Below, in pieces: positions 55,187 to 64,000 of a stretch of DNA of 64,000 nt. The translations under genes were made by a program, and so were the position numbers. The notes under the pieces were generated by a model that made no database searches, was not told the DNA's origin, and saw only the letters and a program-made list of their open reading frames with translations. Position 1 is the stretch's first letter; every line of letters starts with the position of its first letter. This DNA is from Solibacillus daqui (GTDB lineage Bacteria; Bacillota; Bacilli; Bacillales_A; Planococcaceae), in contig NZ_CP114887.1 in the NCBI RefSeq assembly GCF_028747805.1, positions 3,266,001-3,330,000 of the forward strand, in the 5' to 3' direction.

Positions 55187-56542
55187 TTACTTAATGCTGT
55201 TTACAGCTTCGATAAATGTATTGGCAATAAAGTTCATTTCTTCAAACGTAATTGAAAGTGGTGGGGATAATGTTAAAACATTATTAAAGTTCGCAACTGT
55301 CACACCATTTTTCCCAATGATTAATCCTTTTGCCTTACAATAAGCAATAACGGCATTTACTTTATGGATATCTAATGGTTTTTTCGTTGCTTTATCTTCA
55401 ACAAGCTCAATTCCTAGCAACAAGCCTTTCCCACGAATATTCCCAACATATGGGTGGTCATTTAAATTATCCTGTAAGCATTGCATCAGTTCTGTACCTA
55501 GCTTTACAGATTGTTCAAATAAATTTTCACGTTCCATAATTTCGATATTTTTTAAAGCAACTGAACACGCTACTGGTGAGCCGCCAAATGTATTTACATG
55601 ACGCAAAAACTCATAGTCTCCATTGCTTGTGAATTGATCATAGATTTCCCGACGTACAGCTGTAGCAGATAATGGCATATAGGCACTCGTCAGCCCTTTA
55701 GCCATTGTCACAATATCAGGTTTAATTCCATAATTTTGGAATCCGAAAGCTTTACCCGTACGACCAAAGCCACAAATTACTTCATCAATGATGAGCAACG
55801 TACCATGCTTTTCACATACTTCTTTCACACCTTTTAAGTAGGCCTCATTGGGTACGATTACACCGCCACCCGTAATGATTGGCTCCATAATAACGGCAGC
55901 CACCGTTTCTGACATTTCCCACGTAATCGTTTGATCAATTGTGTTGACACTTGGTAATGTCGTTGGATCATTATTTTGCATCTCTTCAGGATTGCGATAT
56001 TGATCAGGTGGTGCAACGTGTAGGAAGCCTGGTGCAAGCGGCTCATATTTATATTTTCGTTGTGCTTGGCCTGTTGCTGCAAGTGAGCCCATTGTATTTC
56101 CATGATACGCGCGGTAACGGGAGATAATTTTATAGCGATTTGTTTCACCTTTTTGTTGATAATATTGACGAGCGATTTTAAATGCTACTTCATTCGCCTC
56201 TGAACCGCTATTCGAATAAAAAACAACATATTCATCGCCTAATAATTCACTAATTTTTTGACTTAATAAAATCGATGGTGTATGACCATAAGAAAGAGGT
56301 GTATAGGAGTTTTTAATCATCTGTTCATATGCTACTTCTGCCATTTCCTTACGTCCATACCCAATATTAGTACACCAAAGTCCTGCCATTGCATCCAAAT
56401 ATTTGTTACCATCAATATCCGTCACCCAAGCACCTTCAGCTTGTTCAACAATGAAAGTTGCTTCAGGGTTATAAGGTTTCATTGAATGCCATACGTATTT
56501 TTCATCATTTGTTTTCCAGTTATACTCCACTGATTTACTCAT
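55187..56542 (-). CDS. Class III omega-aminotransferase (beta-alanine type)
   Basis: 451 residues from the ATG at 56542 (GGAGGG six bases upstream). PLP-dependent class III fold: YWHSMKPYNP-type start, AMAGLWCTNIGYGRKEMAEV, YSNSGSEANEVAFKIARQYY, LLIIDEVICGFGRTGKAFGF (Asp for PLP) and IVTMAKGLTSAYMPLSATAV (Lys for PLP). It resembles beta-alanine:pyruvate aminotransferases. In this cluster it would convert beta-alanine and beta-aminoisobutyrate to the semialdehydes. 18 bases before the dehydrogenase gene. Confidence 0.88.
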   Translation of the reverse strand: MSKSVEYNWKTNDEKYVWHSMKPYNPEATFIVEQAEGAWVTDIDGNKYLDAMAGLWCTNIGYGRKEMAEVAYEQMIKNSYTPLSYGHTPSILLSQKISELLGDEYVVFYSNSGSEANEVAFKIARQYYQQKGETNRYKIISRYRAYHGNTMGSLAATGQAQRKYKYEPLAPGFLHVAPPDQYRNPEEMQNNDPTTLPSVNTIDQTITWEMSETVAAVIMEPIITGGGVIVPNEAYLKGVKEVCEKHGTLLIIDEVICGFGRTGKAFGFQNYGIKPDIVTMAKGLTSAYMPLSATAVRREIYDQFTSNGDYEFLRHVNTFGGSPVACSVALKNIEIMERENLFEQSVKLGTELMQCLQDNLNDHPYVGNIRGKGLLLGIELVEDKATKKPLDIHKVNAVIAYCKAKGLIIGKNGVTVANFNNVLTLSPPLSITFEEMNFIANTFIEAVNSIK

Positions 56543-56649
56543 GAACATCCCTCCTAATTTTCAACACTTACACTTATTTTCTCTTATTAGAATTAGTAGG
56601 GCACTATACATTGTGTAAAACAATTATTTCAACGTATTTCACATTTAGC

Positions 56650-58185
56650 TCATTCTTTCGTTCTGACCTGATTTTGTTTTGTCATTAATAGCATAATTTC
56701 AAGGCATAAACGATTTTCGTAATTCATGAAATCACTACCAATTACTTGTTCAATTTTTTCAAGGCGATGATAAAGCGTTTGACGAACAATAAATAATTTT
56801 TCGGCAGTTTCTTTCTTTAAGCCATTACACTGCAAATACATATTTAATGTTTGAATTAAGTTACTATTATGCTTGCGGTCATACAGTCGAAGCTTCTCAA
56901 CTTTTTCATTGGCCATTTGCATCAGAATCGAATTATTTTGTAACACTTTCACCATGTGATAAAGTGTCAGTTCATCATAAAAATAAGAAAGCTTCATATT
57001 TTTCATCCTTATTTGTAAGGAATCTTGCGCCGTTTGATAGCTTTCGGTCAGCTCATTATAGTTGTACACATATTTTCCTACCGCAAATAATGTCTCCAGC
57101 CGGTATTGATTCACAATTTCGCCCATCGCACGTTTCATGCGTTCCTTATACGTATTTTCTTGCAATAAATCGCTTAAAATAAAAATTAAACAATGCGACT
57201 GCTCGACAATAAACGTATAAAAACCTTCTTTTTGTAAGGATTGGCGCAAATTGATTTTATAGTTTGTTAAATCCGTTTTTTTGTTTTCCTTTCGTAGCTG
57301 ATGAATCATAACTAGCCAACCATTTTGCGTTAAATTACGATCAATTTCTTCTAAAAAATAGCCCATTTCTTCATTGCTATTTTTCCCTTCTAACCATTTT
57401 TCGAAAAATTTACGGTGCTCACTTTCGAGCTTCTCTTCAATGTATAAATCTCTTAAAACAAATTGAGACAAAGTAACGACTGTTCTATCCAAAATTAATA
57501 TATCTAAATCGGTAATCTCCTTTCTTTCTGAATATATATAGACGGTGCCATACGCTTGATCAAATATATTCAATTCATTGCTCGCACGGAACTTATCTCC
57601 TAGCTTCACTATGCAATCTTTTGAATTTTCAGTCTTTTTATCCGGTATTGATAGGCTTGCTCCTGTATTTATTTCGAAAAATACATTTACATTTAAATAC
57701 TTTTGCATATATTGAAGGATCTTTACTTTATCATTTACTTTTAAAACATATTTATTTATTTTTTGGGAATAGTCTTCTAACTGTTTTAAAATATCGTATT
57801 GATGATGAATAATAACCGTATGTAAATCCTGTGTAATTTCAACAAACGGTACAATTTCTTCAAAAATAATTAAGGGGAAATCCAATTGGTTTGCTAGCTT
57901 TCTGACGCTTTCAGGAATTTCTTTTATATACATGCCAAGCTCCACACAAAGTCCTGCCACACCTAAATCGCTCAATTGTTGGACAAATTGAAGAAACCCT
58001 TGCTCGTTATCTTTTAAAACAACCCCAGTTGTCAGTAGTAATTCATTGCCCTTTATTAATTGTTTCACATCGGTAACTTCCATTATGTGTATCCATTTAA
58101 TGACACGGCTTAAGCCAGTATTGCCTGCAACTACTTTGGAACATTCAAAATATTTTCGCTGTAAAACCTCTTGAACCGTTAACAT
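56650..58185 (-). CDS. PucR-family transcriptional activator
   Basis: 511 residues. N-terminal PucR domain (VQEVLQRKYFECSKVVAGNT, ELLLTTGVVLKDNEQGFLQF), a central region, and a C-terminal HTH_30 domain (LIQTLNMYLQCNGLKKETAE, LFIVRQTLYHRLEKIEQVIG). PucR-type proteins regulate purine and pyrimidine degradation. It lies between the aminotransferase gene and the divergent amidohydrolase, so it likely controls both arms of the pathway in response to a pathway compound (inference). Start at 58185 has GGGGGTCATAA upstream. Confidence 0.9.
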   Translation of the reverse strand: MLTVQEVLQRKYFECSKVVAGNTGLSRVIKWIHIMEVTDVKQLIKGNELLLTTGVVLKDNEQGFLQFVQQLSDLGVAGLCVELGMYIKEIPESVRKLANQLDFPLIIFEEIVPFVEITQDLHTVIIHHQYDILKQLEDYSQKINKYVLKVNDKVKILQYMQKYLNVNVFFEINTGASLSIPDKKTENSKDCIVKLGDKFRASNELNIFDQAYGTVYIYSERKEITDLDILILDRTVVTLSQFVLRDLYIEEKLESEHRKFFEKWLEGKNSNEEMGYFLEEIDRNLTQNGWLVMIHQLRKENKKTDLTNYKINLRQSLQKEGFYTFIVEQSHCLIFILSDLLQENTYKERMKRAMGEIVNQYRLETLFAVGKYVYNYNELTESYQTAQDSLQIRMKNMKLSYFYDELTLYHMVKVLQNNSILMQMANEKVEKLRLYDRKHNSNLIQTLNMYLQCNGLKKETAEKLFIVRQTLYHRLEKIEQVIGSDFMNYENRLCLEIMLLMTKQNQVRTKE

Positions 58186-58315
58186 TTATGACCCCCCTCA
58201 AAATTTACATAATGTACATGCTATTATTGTAATATTTTACAATATGTATATACAAACATATTTTATAATAATGATATAGTAAAAATGAATTGCTGACTTT
58301 AAAGGAGGTTAACCA
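58186..58315. promoter_or_regulatory. Divergent promoter region of the pyrimidine regulator
   Basis: 130 AT-rich bases between the PucR-type gene (minus) and the amidohydrolase (plus). ACAATATGTATATACAAAC and similar AT palindromes occur at 58237-58256, but no operator can be named. Confidence 0.4.
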
Positions 58316-59563
58316 GTGTTCAAAACGAATCGTGAACGACTTAAAAAAAATATTGAGTTATTTAGTCAAATTGGTGCTACTGAAAATAATGGGGTCACAC
58401 GTTTAAGTCTTTCTCCTGAAGATATTATGGCGCGCGACAAATTTAAAGCTATTTGTGAACAGCTTGGCATGATTATTACAGTTGATGACATGGGCACAAT
58501 GTATGCAACACTGCCTTGTAAAACAAATAACTTACCTATCGTGATGGGCTCACATTTAGATTCCGTTATTAAAGGCGGACGCTTTGACGGCGTTCTTGGC
58601 GTATTAACGGCATTAGAAGCAGTAGAAACGATTATCGATGCTAATATTGAGCTTAATCATCCTTTAACAATTGTGAACTTTACAAACGAAGAAGGCGCCC
58701 GTTTTGAACCTTCACTAATGGCTTCTGGTGTGCTTTCAGGAAAATTCGAGAAGGAGAAAATGTTAGCTTCAATCGATCGCGAAGGTATAACATTTGAAAA
58801 TGCGTTAGAAAAAAGTGGCTATAAAGGCGAAGAAGAAAATCGTTTAACCAAAGCGCATGCCTACTTGGAACTTCATATTGAACAAGGTCCCGTTCTGGAG
58901 CATTACAACAAAGAAATTGGTGTTGTAGAAGGTGTTCTAGGAATGGTATGTTATGACATAACTTTAACTGGGGAATCCAATCATGCAGGTACAACCCCTA
59001 TTTCCATGCGTAAGGATAGCATGTTTGCCGCGATGCAGATTATTTCTATCTTACAAAATAAATTAAAGCAGCTTCCTGAGGATCTCGTTTATACGATTGG
59101 TCGTATTAACGCCTATCCAAATATTCACACCGTCATTCCAAGCCATGTAACTTTCTCATTAGAATCCCGCCATCAAGACCCTACAGTTATTCAACAAGTG
59201 GAACAAATTATTTTCGATTTACCAAAAGAAATTGAAAATTGTCAGCTTGAATATACGAAATTATGGAATCGTGATACGGTCTATTTTGCTCCTACAGTAA
59301 TTAATGCCGTAGCAGCAAGTGCCGAAGAATTAGGCTATTCTAGCCACCATTTATTTAGTGGGGCTGGTCATGATGCACAATTTATCGCACAATTTATCCC
59401 TTCTACAATGATTTTCGTACCAAGTGCAAAAGGCTACAGTCACCGCGAAGATGAATTTACTTCCTATGAAGCATGTTCAAAAGGGGCCGATGTTCTAGTG
59501 AATGCTGTATTAAAAGTTGCAAATCATACCCTATCACAAGCAAATTCAGCTAATGCCTTTTAA
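58316..59563 (+). CDS. N-carbamoyl-beta-alanine amidohydrolase (M20/carbamoylase family)
   Basis: 415 residues, GTG start after AAAGGAGGTTAACCA. M20-type dinuclear metal site: MGSHLDSVIKGGRFDGVLG (His, Asp, about 80-95), FTNEEGARFEPSLMASG (Glu-Glu about 126), ELHIEQGPVLE (His about 192) and HDAQFIAQFIP near the end (His about 361). The lid domain with GESNHAGTTPISMRKDS is typical of beta-ureidopropionase/allantoate amidohydrolase. In this cluster it would split N-carbamoyl-beta-alanine to beta-alanine, CO2 and ammonia. Confidence 0.9.
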   Translation: MFKTNRERLKKNIELFSQIGATENNGVTRLSLSPEDIMARDKFKAICEQLGMIITVDDMGTMYATLPCKTNNLPIVMGSHLDSVIKGGRFDGVLGVLTALEAVETIIDANIELNHPLTIVNFTNEEGARFEPSLMASGVLSGKFEKEKMLASIDREGITFENALEKSGYKGEEENRLTKAHAYLELHIEQGPVLEHYNKEIGVVEGVLGMVCYDITLTGESNHAGTTPISMRKDSMFAAMQIISILQNKLKQLPEDLVYTIGRINAYPNIHTVIPSHVTFSLESRHQDPTVIQQVEQIIFDLPKEIENCQLEYTKLWNRDTVYFAPTVINAVAASAEELGYSSHHLFSGAGHDAQFIAQFIPSTMIFVPSAKGYSHREDEFTSYEACSKGADVLVNAVLKVANHTLSQANSANAF

Positions 59564-59583
59564 TATACAACACACATCCCCCA

Positions 59584-59620
59584 AATCCGTCCTGTTCAAA
59601 ATTGCAAGACGGATTTTTTT
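59584..59620 (+). terminator. Terminator of the amidohydrolase
   Basis: AATCCGTC (59584-59591) pairs with GACGGATT (59608-59615), followed by TTTTT. Confidence 0.9.
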
Positions 59621-60137
59621 AGTGCCTATATTTTTCTTTACGCAAAAAAACTGTTTCATCGGCATTGTGCTTTTGAAACAGTTTTGAATTCTGTATGTTA
59701 TTTGTTTGAATGAATTGTTATTGGAAAGAATGAATTTAGGATAAAAAGAAACGGTACAGTGAATCTTTTTATCCTAGTAAAACTTCACTCTCCGTTGTAA
59801 AAACTCAAAACTACAATTCGATTTTTTACAACAGCTATAAAAAGTATATTAAAACAGTAAAATGGTGCCCACGAATGGACCTAATAACAGTGTGTAGTGC
59901 CTTTGATTATTTGTTCTAATTAGCAACTTTCACCATTAACACGACATTTACTAATTTACTAATTTTCGACACACTTTTCAAGTATTATTTCTCATAAAAA
60001 TAAAGAAATTAAGTATTTGAAGAGTTTCTGTAATGTTTAATTTATCCGAAAGCGGGAAAAGTATTCATGTAAAAAATCCCCTTAACAACCATTCGTGCCG
60101 AAATGGAAAAATTAATTAGATATGTCGATTGAATAAG
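59621..60137. other. Intergenic region with three further hairpins
   Basis: No gene. Three stem-loops follow the terminator: AAAACTGTTTCA/TGAAACAGTTTT (59647-59685), AGGATAAAAAG/CTTTTTATCCT (59738-59775) and GTTGTAAAAA/TTTTTTACAAC (59794-59832). The last two are in close succession. From about 59833 to the tRNA no structure is seen. Confidence 0.6.
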
Positions 60138-60209
60138 CGCCCTCGGAGGGAATCGAACCCCCATTTTAAGAACCGGAATCTTACGTGCTATCCATTACAC
60201 CACGAGGAC
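60138..60209 (-). tRNA. trnR: tRNA-Arg (anticodon CCG)
   Basis: 72 nt. Acceptor stem GTCCTCG/CGAGGGC, D-arm GTG...CAC, anticodon stem TAAGA/TCTTA with loop TTCCGGT (anticodon CCG, reading CGG), T-arm GGGGG-TTCGATT-CCCTC. Discriminator base G; CCA not encoded. It lies on the strand opposite to clpP, 184 bases from it, an arrangement common in Bacillales. Confidence 0.93.
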
Positions 60210-60285
60210 ATTATAATATTTATCTAGCATTCCCATTATACAAAGTGTACTGTTTGTTTTCAACTGTTAAAAAGCAGACTTTATA

Positions 60286-60302
60286 TTTGACCATAATTGA
60301 CT
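60286..60302 (+). promoter_or_regulatory. CtsR operator upstream of clpP
   Basis: TTTGACC-ATA-ATTGACT matches the CtsR box (direct heptad repeat TTTGACC-N3-TTTGACC-like). It overlaps the -35 of the promoter TTGACC (60287-60292), 18 bases, TATGAT (60311-60316). ClpP expression should therefore be derepressed on heat or protein stress. Confidence 0.8.
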
Positions 60303-60392
60303 AATACGTGTATGATAGGTTTACAGCTGAAATACTTACCAAATTCAGCAAAGGTATACGAAAATAGGCTTTAACAAAGGGAGGATTTTTCA

Positions 60393-60986
60393 ATGAACTT
60401 AATTCCTACAGTTATTGAACAAACAAACCGCGGCGAACGTGCATATGATATTTACTCACGTTTATTAAAAGACCGTATCATTTTATTAGGGAGCGCTATC
60501 GACGATAACGTTGCCAACTCAATCGTAGCTCAGCTTTTATTTTTAGAAGCAGAAGATCCAGATAAGGATATCTACTTATACATCAACTCTCCAGGTGGTT
60601 CAATTACTTCTGGTATGGCGATTTACGATACAATGAACTTCATTAAACCTGATGTATCAACAATTTGTATCGGTATGGCAGCTTCTATGGGCGCATTCCT
60701 ATTATCGGCTGGTGCAAAAGGGAAACGTATTGCATTACCAAACGCCGAAGTTATGATTCACCAACCACTTGGTGGCGCACAAGGTCAAGCAACTGAAATC
60801 GAAATTGCGGCTAAACGTATCTTATTCTTACGCGAAAAATTAAACAAAATTATGGCCGAAAACAGTGGTCAACCATACGAAACATTGGCACGCGACACAG
60901 ATCGTGATAACTTCATGACTGCTGAGCAAGCAAAAGAATATGGTTTAATCGATAAAATCTATGAGCGTAACCAACTTAAAAAATAA
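60393..60986 (+). CDS. clpP: ATP-dependent Clp protease proteolytic subunit
   Basis: 197 residues, ATG after AAGGGAGG. Serine protease with catalytic triad in [20 protein letters not shown] (Ser about 98), [14 protein letters not shown] (His about 123) and an Asp near residue 172 ([17 protein letters not shown]). Forms a 14-mer with ClpC/ClpX; degrades tmRNA-tagged proteins, including the LAFAA tag encoded by ssrA in this window. Controlled by CtsR. Confidence 0.98.
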   Translation: MNLIPTVIEQTNRGERAYDIYSRLLKDRIILLGSAIDDNVANSIVAQLLFLEAEDPDKDIYLYINSPGGSITSGMAIYDTMNFIKPDVSTICIGMAASMGAFLLSAGAKGKRIALPNAEVMIHQPLGGAQGQATEIEIAAKRILFLREKLNKIMAENSGQPYETLARDTDRDNFMTAEQAKEYGLIDKIYERNQLKK

Positions 60987-60995
60987 TATTTATTA

Positions 60996-61026
60996 AAAGC
61001 GGCAGAGCGATTCTGCCGCTTTTTTA
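60996..61026 (+). terminator. Terminator of clpP
   Basis: AAGCGGCAGA and TTCTGCCGCTT arms with a short loop, followed by TTTTATTTT. Confidence 0.9.
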
Positions 61027-61122
61027 TTTTAAACTTAGCTTGTGTAAACAACAAAAGGTAGCACTAGATAACACAATCCGCGCAAATATCGTCCGAGCTG
61101 ATTAGTATAGGCATTCTAACTG

Positions 61123-61485
61123 TTAATCGATATTTGTAGCCTGATATTTTTCCTTATTCAATCGCTTCAATAAACCTAGTAGTACCCCATGTTGATCTAC
61201 TGGTATGTTCTCTAAAAGCCTATCCGTAATTTCGTTTTGTAAAACACGCACTTCATCCAAATGCGTTTTTGCTAAATCGGTTAATTGTAATAAGATTGCC
61301 CTAAGATCATTTGGGTCAGGTTGACGAACGACCTGTTCTAAAGCATCTACAAAATCGGTAACAGACCTTGCTTTTATGCCCAAAATTCGGGCAAGTTCAT
61401 TCATACGTATCGATCCTTTTTCTGCCACAGTTGAAAGAACTCGATTTCTAGGCCCAGTTAATTGGAAAGGTGAATCTACATACAA
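61123..61485 (-). pseudogene. Truncated MarR-family regulator
   Basis: 120 residues of a MarR winged helix: PRNRVLSTVAEKGSIRMNEL, LGIKARSVTDFVDALE and VRQPDPNDLRAILLQLTDLA. The family is normally about 140-160 residues. The N-terminal helix is missing: the frame starts at a TTG at 61485 inside the T-run of the crh terminator, with no ribosome binding site, and there is a stop 27 bases upstream. The wing also lacks the usual G-L residues before VVRQPDPND, consistent with a small deletion. It is likely a remnant that lost its 5' end; if made at all it would lack the dimer helix. Confidence 0.65.
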
Positions 61486-61523
61486 AAAAGAGGTGCTCGT
61501 GAAATTATTTCACAAACACCTCT
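61484..61523 (-). terminator. Terminator of the crh operon
   Basis: AGAGGTG (61489-61495) pairs with CACCTCT (61517-61523) with an inner GTGAAAT/ATTTCAC stem; the minus strand continues with TTTTTTG, which overlaps the start of the MarR remnant. Confidence 0.85.
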
Positions 61524-61542
61524 ATGATTACGCTTCCAAAAA

Positions 61543-61800
61543 TTAATCTGCTTTTTCGATTAGTAGCTGTAGCGCATGCATCGCTTTTTCTTCATCATGC
61601 CCATCTGCGCTTAGCGTCACTGTCGTACCTTTTGCTACCGCTAAGCTCATAATGCCCATGATCGATTTGGCATTCACCTTTTTCGCTTCTTTTTCTAAAA
61701 AGACATCTGATTTATAACGATTCGCTTCTTGAACGAATAGTGCAGCTTGTCTTGCTTGTAATCCTGATTTTAGCTTGACCTCTACTTGTTTTTCGATCAT
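61543..61800 (-). CDS. crh: Crh, catabolite repression HPr-like protein
   Basis: 85 residues from the ATG at 61800 (GGGAG upstream). HPr fold with KSGLQARQAALFVQEANRYK: position 15 is Gln instead of the phosphorylated His of HPr, while Ser46 is kept in KSIMGIMSLAVAKGTTVTLS. This is the mark of Crh, which cannot take part in sugar uptake but is phosphorylated on Ser by HPr kinase and acts as a CcpA co-factor. Last gene of rapZ-yvcK-whiA-crh. Confidence 0.93.
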   Translation of the reverse strand: MIEKQVEVKLKSGLQARQAALFVQEANRYKSDVFLEKEAKKVNAKSIMGIMSLAVAKGTTVTLSADGHDEEKAMHALQLLIEKAD

Positions 61801-61907
61801 TTTGAAATACTCCCTTTCACATCCGTACATCAACTTATTTATTTCATCTTATCGAAATTATCGGAAAAGAACAACAATAGAATGCAATATTTTGAAAACT
61901 TACCTTT

Positions 61908-62849
61908 CTAAATCTGCTCTCCGCGACGAAGTGCTTCCGCAATTTCATCGATTTTACGTAAGCGGTGATTCACGCCCGATTTACTAACAACTCCCGTTGA
62001 AACCATTTCACCTAGTTCTTTTAACGTGACATCTTGATACTCGACACGTAATCGTGCAATTTCCCGTAGTTTTTCTGGCAACTGATCTAAACCGATCGCG
62101 TTGTCAATAAAACGAATATTATCGACCTGACGTAATGCCGCGCCGATTGTTTTATTTAAATTAGCGGTTTCACAGTTTACAATGCGGTTCACACTATTAC
62201 GCATATCGCGTACAATTCTGACATCCTCAAACTTTAACATAGCTGAAGTCGCACCTACTAAATTTAAAAAATCCGAAATTTTTTCTGCCTCTTTTAAATA
62301 CGTGACAAAGCCCTTTTTACGTTCAATCGTTTTCGCATTCAAATCATAGTGGTTCATCAGATCAGCCAACGCCTCCCCGTGCTCCTTATAAAGCGAATAA
62401 ATCTCTAAATGATATGAGGACGTTTCTGGATTATTCACTGAACCACCGGCTAAAAACGCACCACGTAAATAAGCACGGCGCTGATTATTTTTTGGAATGA
62501 TCGACTGTGCAATTGTATGATTGAACTCGAAAGAATTCGAAACAATTTCTAAATCCGCTAAAATTTCACGGGCCCCTTCACGTACACGGCAAATGTATAC
62601 ATTGTTTTTCTTAAGGCGCATTTTTTTACGTACTAACAACTCAACATTATATGGATAAAGCTTTTTAACAATTGTATAAAGTCGACGTGCAATCGCTGCA
62701 TTTTCGGTTTGTACATCTAAACTTAATTGACGATTGGCAAAGCTTAAAGATCCATTCATTCGTATAAGGGCGGACACTTCAGCTTTTAAGCTTGTGTCAT
62801 CCGCTTCAATTTGCGTGAGCTCTTTTTTTGTTTCTGATGCAAATGACAT
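61908..62849 (-). CDS. whiA: WhiA, DNA-binding regulator
   Basis: 313 residues from the ATG at 62849 (GGGGG upstream). LAGLIDADG-like domain in the N-terminal half ([34 protein letters not shown]) and a C-terminal helix-turn-helix ([20 protein letters not shown]). Known in Bacillus for effects on cell division and chromosome segregation and in Streptomyces for sporulation. 36 bases after yvcK. Confidence 0.95.
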   Translation of the reverse strand: MSFASETKKELTQIEADDTSLKAEVSALIRMNGSLSFANRQLSLDVQTENAAIARRLYTIVKKLYPYNVELLVRKKMRLKKNNVYICRVREGAREILADLEIVSNSFEFNHTIAQSIIPKNNQRRAYLRGAFLAGGSVNNPETSSYHLEIYSLYKEHGEALADLMNHYDLNAKTIERKKGFVTYLKEAEKISDFLNLVGATSAMLKFEDVRIVRDMRNSVNRIVNCETANLNKTIGAALRQVDNIRFIDNAIGLDQLPEKLREIARLRVEYQDVTLKELGEMVSTGVVSKSGVNHRLRKIDEIAEALRRGEQI

Positions 62850-62885
62850 TTCTGAGTTCCCCCTTTCTAGCAAACTATGTAGTAA

Positions 62886-63863
62886 TTAGTCCTGCATTTT
62901 TTGTTGCTTTTGTGCTGCATAATCACATAGCCAATCCGCTAAATTTTTTGCATCATGACGAACTGTGCCGTCTTCTATAAGTGCAATTTCTTTTTTTATT
63001 ATTTTCAAACCCATTTGAGTTAATTTTTCAACATCAAAATGTACGGGCTCTGCATTTTCTTCACGATAATGGGCGTAAATTGCAGGAGGTAATTCTTTTT
63101 CATTAAACAACACGGATTCGATAAATGATTCACCAACATGTTCATGAATTGCTTCTATGTGCTGTGATACTGAATAATTGATTGTTTCTCCTTGCTGCGT
63201 CATTAAGTTAGCAATATATATTTTTTCGCCTTTTGCCTTTACGACCGCTTGCCCAATTCCTTTTACTAATAGGTTTGGAATAATACTAGTATATAAACTT
63301 CCTGGACCAATTAAAATAAAATCGGCACGTTCAATCGCATGGATCGCGGCTGGCAACGGCTTTAAATTACTTGGTTCTAAAAAAACACGTTTAATAGGCG
63401 CATGACCTGAAGGGATTTTGGATTCTCCAACAATTGTTGTTCCGTCCGTTAGTTCGGCATGTAGAGTCACTTTTTTATTTGCAGCTGGAACGACCTTACC
63501 GTGAACATTTAATACTTTACTCATTTCAGCAATAGCATGGTTAAAGTCACCTGTAATTTCGATAAGCGCCGTTAGCATTAAATTGCCTAAAGAATGTCCA
63601 TTCAAATCATTGGACTGCGAAAAGCGAAACTGAAACATTTGCTCGACTAATGGTTCCACATCAGATAGCGCCGCAATGACGTTTCGTACATCCCCAGGTG
63701 GTGGTATATCATAGTCATCTCGTAGTCGTCCAGAAGAGCCACCATCATCTGCTACTGTAACAATCGCTGTAATATCAAACGAATGCAGCTTTAATCCCCG
63801 TAGCACCGTCGATAGCCCTGTGCCTCCCCCAATGACTACGATGCGCGTTTTCTTTTTTTTCAT
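62886..63863 (-). CDS. yvcK: YvcK, gluconeogenesis factor (CofD-like)
   Basis: 325 residues from the ATG at 63863, which follows GGAAGG after the rapZ stop. CofD/YvcK motifs: RIVVIGGGTGLSTVLRGLKL, ITAIVTVADDGGSSGRLRDD, IPPPGDVRNVIAALSD and FILIGPGSLYTSIIPNLLVK. It binds UDP-GlcNAc and is needed for growth on gluconeogenic carbon and for cell wall control. It comes 4 bases after the rapZ stop. Confidence 0.95.
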   Translation of the reverse strand: MKKKKTRIVVIGGGTGLSTVLRGLKLHSFDITAIVTVADDGGSSGRLRDDYDIPPPGDVRNVIAALSDVEPLVEQMFQFRFSQSNDLNGHSLGNLMLTALIEITGDFNHAIAEMSKVLNVHGKVVPAANKKVTLHAELTDGTTIVGESKIPSGHAPIKRVFLEPSNLKPLPAAIHAIERADFILIGPGSLYTSIIPNLLVKGIGQAVVKAKGEKIYIANLMTQQGETINYSVSQHIEAIHEHVGESFIESVLFNEKELPPAIYAHYREENAEPVHFDVEKLTQMGLKIIKKEIALIEDGTVRHDAKNLADWLCDYAAQKQQKMQD

Positions 63864-63867
63864 GCTA

Positions 63868-64000
63868 TCAATCCTTCCTATGATTGATATCTCTGTGTGA
63901 AATAATAACTCGATCATTTTTTGTTAAAAACTTACCAAAGTATTCTGCAAGTGTTACTGAGCGGTGCTGACCACCTGTACAGCCAAATGCAATCACAAGC
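63868..64000 (-). CDS. rapZ: RapZ (YvcJ), 3' end, cut by the right edge
   Basis: The last 43 codons and the TGA stop lie in the window, reading [20 protein letters not shown] and ending [13 protein letters not shown]. This matches the C-terminal RNA/phosphate-binding part of RapZ/YvcJ, with [10 protein letters not shown] as signature. The N-terminal Walker A region is outside. Conserved order rapZ-yvcK-whiA-crh. Confidence 0.93.
   Translation of the reverse strand, partial: LVIAFGCTGGQHRSVTLAEYFGKFLTKNDRVIISHRDINHRKD

Overview
The window comes from a low-GC, spore-forming Gram-positive of the Bacillales. Planococcaceae (Solibacillus/Lysinibacillus-like) fits best. The evidence is the gene order of the glycolytic block (cggR-gap-pgk-tpiA-gpmI-eno, then secG-est-rnr-smpB-ssrA), the rapZ-yvcK-whiA-crh cluster, a CotF-type spore coat gene, CtsR and CggR operators, and strong GGAGG-type ribosome binding sites. 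The genus is an inference; no 16S rRNA is present.

Region 1 (1 to about 29.9 kb) is a genomic island. Its right end lies at the 3' end of ssrA (tmRNA), and its left end is outside the window. Bases 1-7800 are plasmid- or phage-like: a partial unknown gene, a MerR-like coiled-coil protein, a divergent XRE-repressor locus with a truncated second repressor copy, a 509-residue protein with a terminator-type hairpin in its leader (replication-initiator-like in layout only), and small unknown genes. Bases 7.9-26.3 kb are a defence block on the minus strand: brxA-brxB-brxC-pglX-pglZ (a BREX core), a gene broken by one amber codon, then SNF2-type helicase, PC4/YdbC-like protein, JAMM peptidase, DUF4145 protein and Mrr-type endonuclease. 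No BrxL (Lon-like) gene is visible. Bases 26.6-29.7 kb hold an excisionase-like gene and two related tyrosine recombinases pointing at ssrA.

Region 2 (29.9-46.8 kb) is core chromosome: ssrA, smpB, rnr, est, secG, a NERD-domain gene, a 7-copy array with an exact 21-bp period, the glycolytic operon under CggR, a glutaredoxin-like gene, a TPM/LemA pair and a cotF-like gene.

Region 3 (46.9-59.6 kb) is a complete reductive pyrimidine degradation cluster: permease, dihydropyrimidine dehydrogenase (two subunits), dihydropyrimidinase, semialdehyde dehydrogenase, class III aminotransferase, PucR-type regulator and a divergent N-carbamoyl-beta-alanine amidohydrolase. Together they would import uracil/thymine and convert them to beta-amino acids and then CoA esters.

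Region 4 (60.1-64 kb) has tRNA-Arg(CCG), clpP with a CtsR box, a decayed MarR gene, and crh-whiA-yvcK-rapZ, with rapZ cut by the right edge.

The most interesting parts are the BrxL-less BREX locus with its linked helicase/PC4/JAMM/DUF4145/endonuclease operon, the AT-rich mosaic segment inside pglX, several hairpins placed in leaders of mobile-element genes, and the 21-bp-period array behind eno.
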